64,000 bases of DNA from Tibeticola sediminis (GTDB lineage: Bacteria > Pseudomonadota > Gammaproteobacteria > Burkholderiales > Burkholderiaceae_C), in the NCBI RefSeq assembly GCF_003843835.1, contig NZ_RKQL01000001.1, positions 62,001 to 126,000 on the forward strand, in the 5' to 3' direction. Below the pieces are notes generated by a model. It searched no databases, was not told the origin of the DNA, and saw nothing but the letters and a program-made list of their open reading frames with translations. A program made the position numbers and the translations under genes. This document shows positions 19,403-27,904 of this stretch, one piece after another (positions within the stretch are counted from its first letter, which is position 1; every line of letters starts with the position of its first letter).

Positions 19403-20251
19403 TCAGCGGGGTGCCAGAAGGTCGGGCGCGGAGGCAGCGGTTGCGGGGGGCGCTGCGACGCTCAGCCCACGCTCGCGCAGCAGGGTCATGGCGCGGCGTC
19501 CGCGGCCGCCAAAGAAAAAATCGTGCACGAAGGGGTGGTCGAAGGCAAGCACTTCTTGCGGCGGGCCAGAAACGACGATGCGTTTGTCGGCAACGACCGC
19601 AATCTGGGTGCTGAGTTCCAAGATGGTGTCGAGATCGTGCGTGACCATGACCACCGTGAGCCCCAACTCGCGGTGCAGGCTCGCGAGCAGCCCGCAAAAC
19701 GCGTCGCTGCTGCCCGGGTCGAGGCCAGCGGTCGGCTCGTCGAGCAGCAGCAGCGGCGGGTCCATGATGAGCGCGCGCGCCAGCGCCACACGCTTGATCA
19801 TGCCGCCCGAAAGCTCCGCGGGCATTTTGTGCGCGTCGCGCTCCGACAGCCCCACCATGCACAGCTTGACCAGCGCCGCCTCGCGCACCAGCGTCTCGGG
19901 GAAGGCGCGCAACTCGCGCAGCGGCAGCGCGATGTTGTCGAGCACGCTGAAGGCCGAAAACAGCGCCCCGTGCTGAAAGAGCATGCCCACCCGCGTCGCC
20001 GCCCCGGCGCGCGCCAGGCGCGACGCAGGTTCGCCGAGCACCGTCACCGTGCCGCGCGCGGGCGTGGCCAGGCCCAAGATCTGCCGCAACAAGACGGTCT
20101 TGCCCGAGCCCGATCCGCCGACGATGGACACGAGCGAGCCGCGCGCGATGTCGAGATCGAGGTCGCGGTGCACCACCACATCCTCGCCGCCCGCGTGGAA
20201 CACCGACCACAGGCCGCGGATTTGGACGACGGGATCGATGACGGGGCTCAT
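19403..20251 (-). CDS. ABC transporter ATP-binding protein, MlaF-like
   Basis: A 282-residue ATPase. Walker A GGSGSGKT is at residues 45-52 (Lys51), the signature LSGGMIKRVALARAL near 150, and Walker B LLLLDEPTAGLDP directly after. It powers the MCE lipid transport system encoded around it. The gap to the permease gene is 6 nt. Confidence 0.94.
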   Translation of the reverse strand: MSPVIDPVVQIRGLWSVFHAGGEDVVVHRDLDLDIARGSLVSIVGGSGSGKTVLLRQILGLATPARGTVTVLGEPASRLARAGAATRVGMLFQHGALFSAFSVLDNIALPLRELRAFPETLVREAALVKLCMVGLSERDAHKMPAELSGGMIKRVALARALIMDPPLLLLDEPTAGLDPGSSDAFCGLLASLHRELGLTVVMVTHDLDTILELSTQIAVVADKRIVVSGPPQEVLAFDHPFVHDFFFGGRGRRAMTLLRERGLSVAAPPATAASAPDLLAPR

Positions 20252-20257
20252 GGGCGC

Positions 20258-21400
20258 TCAGATGCCAACGTTCTTGAACAGCACGGCGAACAGCGCATCG
20301 ACCAAAATCACGACCGTGATCGAAGTCACGACCGAAGCCGTGGTGCCTGCGCCCAGACTCTCGGTGTTGGGTTTCACCCGCAGCCCGTAGTGGCACCCCA
20401 CCAGCGCGATGAGCACGCCAAACACCAGCGACTTGCCCATCGCCAGCCCGAGATTGCTCGCCTGCACCGCGCGCGGCAGGTTGCTGATGAAATAAGCGGG
20501 GCTCAACCCCAAGGCCACTTCGGCGGCCAGCATCCCCCCGATCAGCGCGGCGATCGTCGTCCACAGCGTCAAGAGCGGCATCGCCACGGCGAGCGCGATC
20601 ACGCGCGGCATCACGAGCCGAAAGCCGCGGGCAATGCCCATGACCCGCATCGCGTCGATTTCCTCGGTGATGCGCATCACGCCGATCTGCGCCGTGATGG
20701 TCGATCCCGACCGCCCCGCGATCAGCACCGCAGCGAGCACCGGCCCGAGCTCGCGAATCAGCGACAGGCCCAAGATGTTGACGATGAAGGTTTCTGCCCC
20801 AAAGAGCTTGAGCTGCTGCGAGGTCAGATAGGCCAAGACCACGCCGATCAGAAAGCCCACCAGCGCAGTGATCGGCAAGGCCGTCGCCCCGATGCGATAG
20901 AGATGGCCCGACACATCGCGCCAGGGCCCCATGCGCGGCGCGCGCAGCAGCGCCAGCAGGTCGAGCGCCAGTTGCCCGACGAGGGCCAGCAGGTCGCGCA
21001 GATGATCGGCGACGAGAAACAGCCCCGCGCCCAGCCGCAGGAACTGGCGCCGCACGCCGGGCAGCCAGCCCGAAGCCGGCGGTGGCGGCAGCGTGGACCA
21101 GCGCGCCACGCGCTCGAGCATCGCGCGTTGCGCCGGTGTGGCCTCCAGCCGCTCGGGCCAGCGCCGGCCCCAGGCGTCCCACAGCCATTGCGCGCCCAGG
21201 TGGTCCAGTCGCGCGGCGCCGCTCAGGTCCCAAGCCGCGCTGGGGCCGGCGGCCGCCTGCGCCCGCGCAAGCGCCTCGAGCCGGCCGCTGCGCGCCAGCG
21301 CCGCCGCCGACCAGTCGCCCTCGAGCCGCACCCGCACCGGCGCCTGGGCGTCGGCCTCTTGGCGCTCGATCTGCAAGCTGGGGGGTTGGGGTCCCGTCAT
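20258..21400 (-). CDS. ABC transporter permease, MlaE family with N-terminal STAS-like domain
   Basis: A 380-residue protein: a soluble N-terminal domain (1-110, including AWDLSGAARLDHLGAQWLW) resembling a STAS domain, then a MlaE permease domain with the conserved ELGPVLAAVLIAGRSGSTITAQIG loop broken across about residues 215-240 and EEIDAMRVMG. First gene of the MCE operon. A half-copy of the dispersed repeat lies 29 nt upstream of its start. Confidence 0.92.
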   Translation of the reverse strand: MTGPQPPSLQIERQEADAQAPVRVRLEGDWSAAALARSGRLEALARAQAAAGPSAAWDLSGAARLDHLGAQWLWDAWGRRWPERLEATPAQRAMLERVARWSTLPPPPASGWLPGVRRQFLRLGAGLFLVADHLRDLLALVGQLALDLLALLRAPRMGPWRDVSGHLYRIGATALPITALVGFLIGVVLAYLTSQQLKLFGAETFIVNILGLSLIRELGPVLAAVLIAGRSGSTITAQIGVMRITEEIDAMRVMGIARGFRLVMPRVIALAVAMPLLTLWTTIAALIGGMLAAEVALGLSPAYFISNLPRAVQASNLGLAMGKSLVFGVLIALVGCHYGLRVKPNTESLGAGTTASVVTSITVVILVDALFAVLFKNVGI

Positions 21401-21428
21401 GGCGGCTGGGTGGGAATTTCGCCAATGT

Positions 21429-21469
21429 TAGGGCAACGCTGAACCCGTCCCTCGCGGGCCGCGCATCCC
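21429..21469 (+). repeat. Half-unit D of the palindromic repeat
   Basis: TAGGGCAACGCTGAACCCG and 22 further bases match the outer arm of unit A and, with one mismatch in 39, half-unit E at 34858. Only one arm is recognisable. It lies in the leader of the MCE operon permease gene, between it and the cytochrome gene. Confidence 0.75.
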
Positions 21470-21523
21470 GGCGTCGGCCGCCGTTCCAGGCACCGATCCC
21501 GCGTGGCTCAGAGGCTCAGCCTC

Positions 21524-23599
21524 TCAGTGCCGCGTCTCCATTCGCAGCGGCGTCGCCAACAGGGGAATGTAGTTCGGGTTGTAGGTGCCGCCGGCCGCGT
21601 AGGGCCGCGCGGGGTCGATCAGCGTGGGTACATTGCCGGCGAGGTAGGTGTCTTTGGCGGGGTCGTCGCGTTCGACGCTGCGGTCGGTGATACGCTCACC
21701 GAAGCGGTAGGGCGTGCCGTCGAAGTGAGTGAACGCTTCGGCCTCGCTGCGCAGATAGAGCAGAGACAGCGGCGTTTGCGCGAACACATCCTTGCCCAGC
21801 GTGTAGCGCTGCGTGGCCACCACCTGACGGTAACGCCGTGCGGCCTCGAGCGCGTCCGCCTGCGGTGGGTAGAGCAGCGCACCTGCGACCGAACCATCCG
21901 CGGCCAGATGGTCGCCGCGGCTCGTGAAGCTGCGCATGAGCTGCTGGCGCTGCGCCTGCACGGCGGCAAAGCGCGCGGCATCGGTGCGGTCAAGGGCCGG
22001 CCAATCCTGGGCGTAGCCGCGCGCGCGCTGCACCATCTGTGCGAGGTAGCGCTCGATGGCTGGCGGCATGTCGCCGTAGAGGCTGGCACCGACCACGTTG
22101 TCGAGGAAGTGGCGCAGTTCGCCCTTGCCCTCGCGGCGGTTGTCAGGGTCGCCCAGGCGGGCGCGCCCCGGCGTGTCGCCAGGCGCGGCTCGGACGTCGG
22201 CCACGTAGCCGAGGTAGTCCATCTCGCGCCAGCCGGCGGCACCCGGGAATTTGCGCGCCATGACCCAGGTGCTGTCGATGGTGACGCCGACGCCCGAGGT
22301 GAAGCTGCGGTTGATCTCCGTGCCGTTGACGCCGCTGTGGCAGCCGATGCACTGCGTGAGTTCCTCGAGCCGCTGCGGCCGAAGCTGGCCCTGCGCATCC
22401 TCGATGAAACCCGAGAGGAACCAACCCACGCCGTTGTCCACCCAGCCCTGGCTGGCGTTGCCATACACGGGCAGGCCCTCTTCCTTTTGGTTGGGGCCAA
22501 AGTCGCTGTGCTTGAAGGCTTTCCACTTGACCATGTAGCGCACCTCCTTGACCCGGCGCGCGCGGGTTCCGGGGTAGGGGCTGATGGCCGGATCGCTTCC
22601 ATCGGCCTGCACATCGACATAGTGCAGTGGGTGCGCGAATTCGGTGCCCACCGGGTAGGTGCCGCGCTCCAAGGGCTGCTCGCGCGCCGCGCCCACGTAG
22701 TGGCTGCCGTCAGCGGGTGTCAGGCGGTCCTGGATGGCACGTTCGACGAGGTCGAGGTTACGCTCATAGGTGGTCAGGTCGAACGCACCCGATTCGTTGC
22801 GCATGAACGCTTGCGGCAGCCGGATGTAAATGCCCGAGACCGAGCCGGTGTGCGGCGTGAAGATGCCGTAGGGCATGAAGTTGACCGCCCGCCAGCCGGT
22901 GTTGCCGCCGCGCGCGTCGCTGAAGACGCTGCGGGCCGCGACCCCGGTGCGCACGAAACCATCGTCTTGCGCGGGCAAGTCATCGGGCGCAAGGCCGGGG
23001 AACAAACGGAAAGGGCCGTCCCGTTTTCCATCCCAATCGCGCGCATCGCCAGGGCGCTGGGCGTAAGCTGCCCGCCAATTGTCCTGCCGGATCCAGGCCT
23101 GCATGTCCCATCGGGCCGGGTCGACGCCGAGCGCGCGCACGGCCAGGGCCAGTTCTTCGGGCGCGAGCGTGTTGCGCCAACGGTTGAGCACGGCTGGTGG
23201 GGCCGTGCGGGAAAACGGCGCGAAGCTGTAGTCGGTCTGTAAATTGCCGATGCGTTCCGACGCCCCGGCCTGCGGAAGATTGTTGCCCAAGCCCAGCGCG
23301 TAGACCCCGTTGGTGTGGCAAAACTGGCAGGCGTTTTGTGTTCCGCGCGAAGTTTCGATGTAGCACTGCGCGGGAATGTAGGCATAAGGGTTGTCGAACA
23401 GCAGCAGGCTGACCGACTCGCCGCGCAGCGCCGGCGCTGGAGGGGCAGCGGCGACATCGCCCGGCACAGAGGCGGCCGATCCACCCCCGCCGCAACGCGC
23501 GCCGAGGACCGACAGCCCCAAGGCAACGGCCACCCCCACTCCACGCCAGACCCGTGCGCCCGATGAGATGGTGTGACGCTGCGTTCCCATGGCCTTCAT
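21524..23599 (-). CDS. Diheme cytochrome c-like exported protein, family not recognised
   Basis: With the start at 23599 (GGAG four bases upstream) this is a 691-residue protein. A hydrophobic signal segment (GVGVAVALGLSVLGARCGGGGS) is followed by two heme c motifs, CQFCH at 91-95 and CIGCH at 417-421. I do not recognise the rest, which is rich in aromatic residues and contains WKAFKHSDFGPNQKEE between the hemes. The cysteine after the signal could be lipidated, though Arg at -1 makes a poor lipobox. A longer frame to 23674 exists. The PhoX-family gene lies just upstream in the same direction. Confidence 0.75.
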   Translation of the reverse strand: MKAMGTQRHTISSGARVWRGVGVAVALGLSVLGARCGGGGSAASVPGDVAAAPPAPALRGESVSLLLFDNPYAYIPAQCYIETSRGTQNACQFCHTNGVYALGLGNNLPQAGASERIGNLQTDYSFAPFSRTAPPAVLNRWRNTLAPEELALAVRALGVDPARWDMQAWIRQDNWRAAYAQRPGDARDWDGKRDGPFRLFPGLAPDDLPAQDDGFVRTGVAARSVFSDARGGNTGWRAVNFMPYGIFTPHTGSVSGIYIRLPQAFMRNESGAFDLTTYERNLDLVERAIQDRLTPADGSHYVGAAREQPLERGTYPVGTEFAHPLHYVDVQADGSDPAISPYPGTRARRVKEVRYMVKWKAFKHSDFGPNQKEEGLPVYGNASQGWVDNGVGWFLSGFIEDAQGQLRPQRLEELTQCIGCHSGVNGTEINRSFTSGVGVTIDSTWVMARKFPGAAGWREMDYLGYVADVRAAPGDTPGRARLGDPDNRREGKGELRHFLDNVVGASLYGDMPPAIERYLAQMVQRARGYAQDWPALDRTDAARFAAVQAQRQQLMRSFTSRGDHLAADGSVAGALLYPPQADALEAARRYRQVVATQRYTLGKDVFAQTPLSLLYLRSEAEAFTHFDGTPYRFGERITDRSVERDDPAKDTYLAGNVPTLIDPARPYAAGGTYNPNYIPLLATPLRMETRH

Positions 23600-23695
23600 G
23601 AAACTCCGAAAAAAGTCGCGGGCAGAACGCCCTGCATAACGTTCCGCCCGCTGGAACATCCGGCGCTGTGGCACCGGACCCGAATCGCGCCGGGC

Positions 23696-25585
23696 TTACT
23701 TGAGCGTGGGCAATCCGCCGATGTAGCCCACATCGGCATGGAACACATCGATGCGCTTCTTCAGCTCCGACTTGAGCGGCTCGGGCACGTTTGCCGACAA
23801 GTCACCCCAGTGCTGGCTGTTGCTCATGATGTAAGCGCCCTTGCCATCGAGGTTGTCGAGCACCTGCAAGCCGGTCGACTCGGCACCGGCAGGCAGCGAC
23901 AGGATGCGCGAGAGCTTCTTAGTGTCGACGTTGTAGGCCCAGAGGTAGTTGTTGGTGTGCGCCGAGCTGGAGTCTTCCCCGATGAAGATCGTGCGCATCT
24001 TCTCCGAGAAGAACAGGTTGTCGGGGTTGGCGATGCGGTCATCGGACGCCGTGTTGCCTTTGTCATCCTTGGCGATGTCCTGCCCCAACAGCGCCGGCTC
24101 CACATACAGATTGACGGCCACGTGCGGCGAGTCGATCAGGTTGCCGGAGGTGTCCTTGACGCCGGACTTCATGTCGGCCGTGTAAGTCGCGCCCGCGCTC
24201 AACTTGTTGAAGCGAATGTGGTCGGCGGGCTCGCCGGCGGAGCTGATCATGCCGCGGTCGATGGCGGTGATCGCCAAGTAGAGCTTGTTGTCCTTGGCGT
24301 TGACCGTGACGCCTTCGTACTTGTTGAACTCGGTCGTGCCGCCGAGATAGGCGATGTAGCGGCGCGTCTCGATGAAGGCGGCGGCCTTTTCCATGCCGGG
24401 CTTGAGCGCGATGCACTCGTCGGTGGTGCTGCCGGCACGGATGTGCTTGTAGCCCGCGGGGCAGGACTTGGCGGTGGTGTCGAAGGGCTTGGCGTCCCAG
24501 ATGTCGGTGAACTTCGTGCCCTTGTCGATCAGCGCCTTGATTTCCGCGTCGGTCGCGTGGCCGAGGCGGATCCATTCCAGGTTGCCCTTGCCGCCGCCGT
24601 CGGCGCTGGTCTGGGTGAACTTGGCGCCGTAGAGCGTGCCGGCCGACAGGTCGGCCTTCTTGTCGGCGACGAACATCACCATCTGGCCGTGGGTGCCGTC
24701 ATCGCCCATGTAGGCGGTGCGGGCGTCGGGCATGACACGGGCGAGTTCCCAGGTGCCGCGGCCCATGGCGTAATGCTTCACCACGCTGGTGCTGCCGTCT
24801 TCCTTGACGGTGACTTCGGGAATCCAGCCGTAGGCGTAGGGATTGGCCTGCTTGGCGTTCTTGAAGTACAGCTCCGTCATCGACTTCACGCCCGCCGTGG
24901 TCGTGCTGTAGTTCTTGTCGAGCGGGTTGTAGATCATGTCGTAGTCTTCTTCCGAGCCGAGGTGGGTGTTCCACGGCGTCGGGCCGCCCGCGCAGGCAAT
25001 CCACAAGCCGTCGACGCTGGAGAAGTCGATTGGCCGTTGTTTGACCACCGAGAGCTTGCCGTTGCTTTCCTGCTTGAGCTCGGTGAGCGTCATCGACATC
25101 GGCGCGCGGCTGTACCAGCCCGGCTTGGTCCAGGCCTCGGACTTGTCCGAAAGCAGCCAGTCGTACTCATAGTGCGTGACCAGGTAGAGCTTGCTGCCCA
25201 CTTTGAGCAGACTGTTGGAGTCGGGCGTCTCGGCCACCAGCGGCTGGCCCAAGGGGTCTTGGAGCGGGTTCATCTGGGCGTCGAACAACTGACCGGCGGG
25301 CACTTTGACACCCTTGTTCTCGTTGATCTTATCGCCCACGCTGTAGAGGGTGTTGTAGCTCAGCGGGTGCTCTTCCTTGAGGCCGTTGGAGTAGGTGTAG
25401 ATGGCCTTGGAGCTGGTGTAGGTCTTGGCCATCAGGTCCGGCTCCGAGGCTTTCGGCGCGGGCGTATGCGTGAATTCGACCGAGACGAGTTCGAGATCAT
25501 CGCTGCCGCCACAGGCGGACAGGGCGATCAGGGCAGCGGTACACAGCGCGCTCATCTTGAAAGTGCGGAACAAAGGAAAGGACAT
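23696..25585 (-). CDS. PhoX family (DUF839) lipoprotein
   Basis: A 629-residue protein with lipobox LSAC (LIALSACGGSDD) and the PhoX/DUF839 beta-propeller signature elements: YEGVTVNAKDNKLYLAITAI, then GEPADHIRFN and NPDNLFFSEKMRTIFIGED. PhoX enzymes are calcium/iron-dependent alkaline phosphatases, normally exported by Tat; this one has a lipoprotein Sec signal instead, so its activity is uncertain. GGAGG precedes the ATG, excluding a longer frame. It is 97 nt upstream of the diheme cytochrome gene, and the two are probably co-transcribed. Confidence 0.82.
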   Translation of the reverse strand: MSFPLFRTFKMSALCTAALIALSACGGSDDLELVSVEFTHTPAPKASEPDLMAKTYTSSKAIYTYSNGLKEEHPLSYNTLYSVGDKINENKGVKVPAGQLFDAQMNPLQDPLGQPLVAETPDSNSLLKVGSKLYLVTHYEYDWLLSDKSEAWTKPGWYSRAPMSMTLTELKQESNGKLSVVKQRPIDFSSVDGLWIACAGGPTPWNTHLGSEEDYDMIYNPLDKNYSTTTAGVKSMTELYFKNAKQANPYAYGWIPEVTVKEDGSTSVVKHYAMGRGTWELARVMPDARTAYMGDDGTHGQMVMFVADKKADLSAGTLYGAKFTQTSADGGGKGNLEWIRLGHATDAEIKALIDKGTKFTDIWDAKPFDTTAKSCPAGYKHIRAGSTTDECIALKPGMEKAAAFIETRRYIAYLGGTTEFNKYEGVTVNAKDNKLYLAITAIDRGMISSAGEPADHIRFNKLSAGATYTADMKSGVKDTSGNLIDSPHVAVNLYVEPALLGQDIAKDDKGNTASDDRIANPDNLFFSEKMRTIFIGEDSSSAHTNNYLWAYNVDTKKLSRILSLPAGAESTGLQVLDNLDGKGAYIMSNSQHWGDLSANVPEPLKSELKKRIDVFHADVGYIGGLPTLK

Positions 25586-25691
25586 GAAACCTCCGGCAGT
25601 TGAAACAACGCCCGGAGCATGGAAGCTTTTTGTGAAAAGCTGATGACGCATCGTAGCGCCGCAGCGCGCCGTCTCGAGCCCCCAAACGCGC

Positions 25692-26843
25692 TCATTTGGG
25701 CCACAGCACCCACAGCCGCAGCGGCTGCTTGAGCCGGCCGGCGAGTTCACCGGCTTCTGCGCCCCAGCCGGCGAAATAGTCCGCGCGCACCGCGCCGACG
25801 ATGGCGCTGCCAGTGTCTTGCGCCAGCACCAGCCGCGCGAGCTGCGTCTGCGGACCGCTCGAGGCCAGCCACACCGGCGTGCCATAGGGAATGCTCTGCG
25901 GATCCACCGCAATCGAGCGGCCCGGCGTGAGCGCCACGCCTTGTGCCCCGCGCGGGCCGAAGGCCGCATCGAAGTCATCGAGCGGTTCTTCGCGGAAGAA
26001 CACCACGCGCGGATTGGCCCACAGCATCTCCTGCACCCGCTGCGGGTTGCGCGCGACCCAGGCCTTGATCCCGGGCCAGCTCGCATCGCGCAGCTCGCCA
26101 CGATCGAGCAGCCAGCGGCCCACGCTTTGGTAGGGCTGTCCATTGGTGCCGGCAAAGGCCAGCCGCACCAGCCGCACGCGGCCGTCGGGTTCGGTCACGC
26201 GCAGCCGGCCCGAGCCCTGGATGTGCAGCATCAACGCGTCCACCGGGTCGGCCAGCCAGAGCAGTTCCCGCCCGCGCAGGGCCGCGCGCGCTTCGGGCAA
26301 GACGTCCATTTGCTCGCGCGTGTACCAAGGCCGGCTCGGCACCAGGCCCGCGGGCGGCGCGTAGAGCGGCACCCGAAAACCCTCACGCGGCAGGCGCGAG
26401 GCTTCGAACACGGGCTCGTAGTAGCTGGTGAGCAGGCCCTCGGCGCGGCCGTCGGGGGTTTCGACGCGGTAAGGCTGCAGCCGCGCGCGCATCCACGCGC
26501 GCTGCTCCTCGGCGCTGCCGATGGCGAGCTGGCGCACCTCCGGACAGAGGGCCGCGAGCGCCGCGCCAGGCCGCTCGCAGCTGCGCACCCAGGCGTTCCA
26601 AGCTTCATGCAGCGCGTCGTCGTCGAAGCCCGGCAACTCGCTCCAGCGCGCGGGCACCCAACGGCTCTTGCCGCGCTCGATCACGGGCGGCAGCGGCCCG
26701 CCGTCGTCGGACAGCACAGCGACTGGGGCAGGCGCACCGCTCGGGGCTGGAGGCGGCGCGCTCGCGCAGCCGGCCAGCAGCGTTCCTACAATCGCGGCCA
26801 ATGCCCCCACCCGAAGCCCACACTGAAGAAGCCCCGAACCCAT
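25692..26843 (-). CDS. mltA: Membrane-bound lytic murein transglycosylase A
   Basis: A 383-residue lipoprotein with lipobox LLAGC (residues 26-30), a MltA domain (LLTSYYEPVFEASR, then LMLHIQGSGRLRV) and a C-terminal 3D domain with the catalytic aspartate in AQDTGSAIVGAVRADYFAG. It cleaves glycan strands to 1,6-anhydromuropeptides at the outer membrane. The start at 26843 gives a proper lipoprotein signal; longer frames to 27038 do not. Its ATG shares the CATG palindrome with a divergent small gene. No strong ribosome binding site is seen. Confidence 0.92.
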   Translation of the reverse strand: MGSGLLQCGLRVGALAAIVGTLLAGCASAPPPAPSGAPAPVAVLSDDGGPLPPVIERGKSRWVPARWSELPGFDDDALHEAWNAWVRSCERPGAALAALCPEVRQLAIGSAEEQRAWMRARLQPYRVETPDGRAEGLLTSYYEPVFEASRLPREGFRVPLYAPPAGLVPSRPWYTREQMDVLPEARAALRGRELLWLADPVDALMLHIQGSGRLRVTEPDGRVRLVRLAFAGTNGQPYQSVGRWLLDRGELRDASWPGIKAWVARNPQRVQEMLWANPRVVFFREEPLDDFDAAFGPRGAQGVALTPGRSIAVDPQSIPYGTPVWLASSGPQTQLARLVLAQDTGSAIVGAVRADYFAGWGAEAGELAGRLKQPLRLWVLWPK

Positions 26844-26994
26844 GCTGCTGCTGATGCTCGAAGCGCTCGGTGCGCTGCTCCTCCTCGTCTTCATCGTCTG
26901 GTGGACGATGTTTTCCGGCCGCGACCGGGGCGAACCCGCCGCGCGCGATGCCGCATCGCCCCCGAGCGAGCGCCAAAACGAGAAAAATGAATGA
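26842..26994 (+). CDS. Small single-pass membrane protein (50 residues)
   Basis: Fifty codons from ATG to TGA: MLLLMLEALGALLLLVFIVW, continuing WTMFSGRDRGEP and a charged Glu/Arg/Asn-rich tail. It has one strong membrane helix (about 8-22) followed by a positively charged exit, giving a predicted N-out or N-in single-pass protein. The frame is open exactly over the hydrophobic-plus-polar layout of a real small membrane protein. It is divergent from mltA, overlapping it at CATG. The upstream GAAGAA is a weak ribosome binding site. Confidence 0.55.
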   Translation: MLLLMLEALGALLLLVFIVWWTMFSGRDRGEPAARDAASPPSERQNEKNE

Positions 26995-27034
26995 ATTTGC
27001 CCCAATCCCCGCGTGGTTGGGTCATGTGTTGCTC

Positions 27035-27904
27035 TCATTTTTGCAACTCACCGGTCATCGGTTCCTGTGCACGGGCGACCCGCAAGACCGAGGCCGGCCG
27101 CCGATGCGCGAGCGCGTCGAGCCGCTGGCGCGTCGCGCGCAGCGCCGGCAGTTCGAGTTCGGCCAGCACCACGGCTTCCCCCTCGGCCGCATCGGCCAGC
27201 ACCCGGCCCCAGGCATCGACCAGCCGGCTGTGGCCCCAGGTGCGGCGCCCGTTCTCGTGCCGGCCGCCTTGCGCGGCGGCAACCAGGCCGCAGAGGTTCT
27301 CGACCGCACGGGTGCGCGTGAGCAGGTCCCAATGCGCCTGCCCGGTGAGGGCGGTGAAGGCGCTCGGCGCGGTCAGCAAGGTGCATCCCGCTTCGGCGTA
27401 GGCGCGGTAGAGCTCGGGGAAGCGCAGGTCATAGCAAATGCTCAGCCCCACGCGCCAGGTGTGCCCGTCGCGCGAAGGCAGATCGAAGCACACCGCCTGC
27501 GCGCCCGCGTCGAGCGTGGCGGCTTCGTCGTAGCGACGCTCGCCATCGTCGAAACGGAACAGATGCAGCTTGTCATAGCGCGCGCGCACGTGGCCGCCCG
27601 GGTCGAACACCAGCGAGCTGTTGGTCGCGCGCCCTGCCTGCGCGGTTTGTACCGGCAGTGAGCCGCCGACGATCCAGAGCCCCAGCGTGCGTGCCGAGCG
27701 CTGCAACAAATCCTGCATCGGCCCGCAGCCCCAAGGCTCGGCCACACCGAGCTTGTGCGCGTCGTCGCCAATGAAGCCGAAATACTCCGGAAGCACGGCG
27801 AGCTCCGCGCCGGCGGCGGCAGCCGCTTCGAGCAGCGCCTGAGCGCGCGCCAGGTTGTCGGCCACGCGCGGCCCCGAGACCATCTGAATGGCGGCGATTT
27901 TCAT
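27035..27904 (-). CDS. Carbon-nitrogen hydrolase, Nit1/Nit2 type amidase
   Basis: A 289-residue nitrilase-superfamily protein. The catalytic Glu-Lys-Cys triad is Glu40 (VLPEYFGF), Lys112 (RYDKLHLF) and Cys157 (GLSICYDLRFPELY). Closest in type to Nit1/Nit2, which hydrolyse deaminated glutathione or omega-amides. Its ATG overlaps the stop codon of yhdP (ATGA), so it is translated from the same message. Confidence 0.9.
   Translation of the reverse strand: MKIAAIQMVSGPRVADNLARAQALLEAAAAAGAELAVLPEYFGFIGDDAHKLGVAEPWGCGPMQDLLQRSARTLGLWIVGGSLPVQTAQAGRATNSSLVFDPGGHVRARYDKLHLFRFDDGERRYDEAATLDAGAQAVCFDLPSRDGHTWRVGLSICYDLRFPELYRAYAEAGCTLLTAPSAFTALTGQAHWDLLTRTRAVENLCGLVAAAQGGRHENGRRTWGHSRLVDAWGRVLADAAEGEAVVLAELELPALRATRQRLDALAHRRPASVLRVARAQEPMTGELQK

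Noticed and set aside
19382-21442. A 686-codon frame antisense to the MCE operon, and similar long mirrors at 10922-12670 and 9660-11021.
   Set aside because: They lie opposite well-supported genes, are rich in Arg, His and Gln, and have no family features. These are GC-driven shadows.
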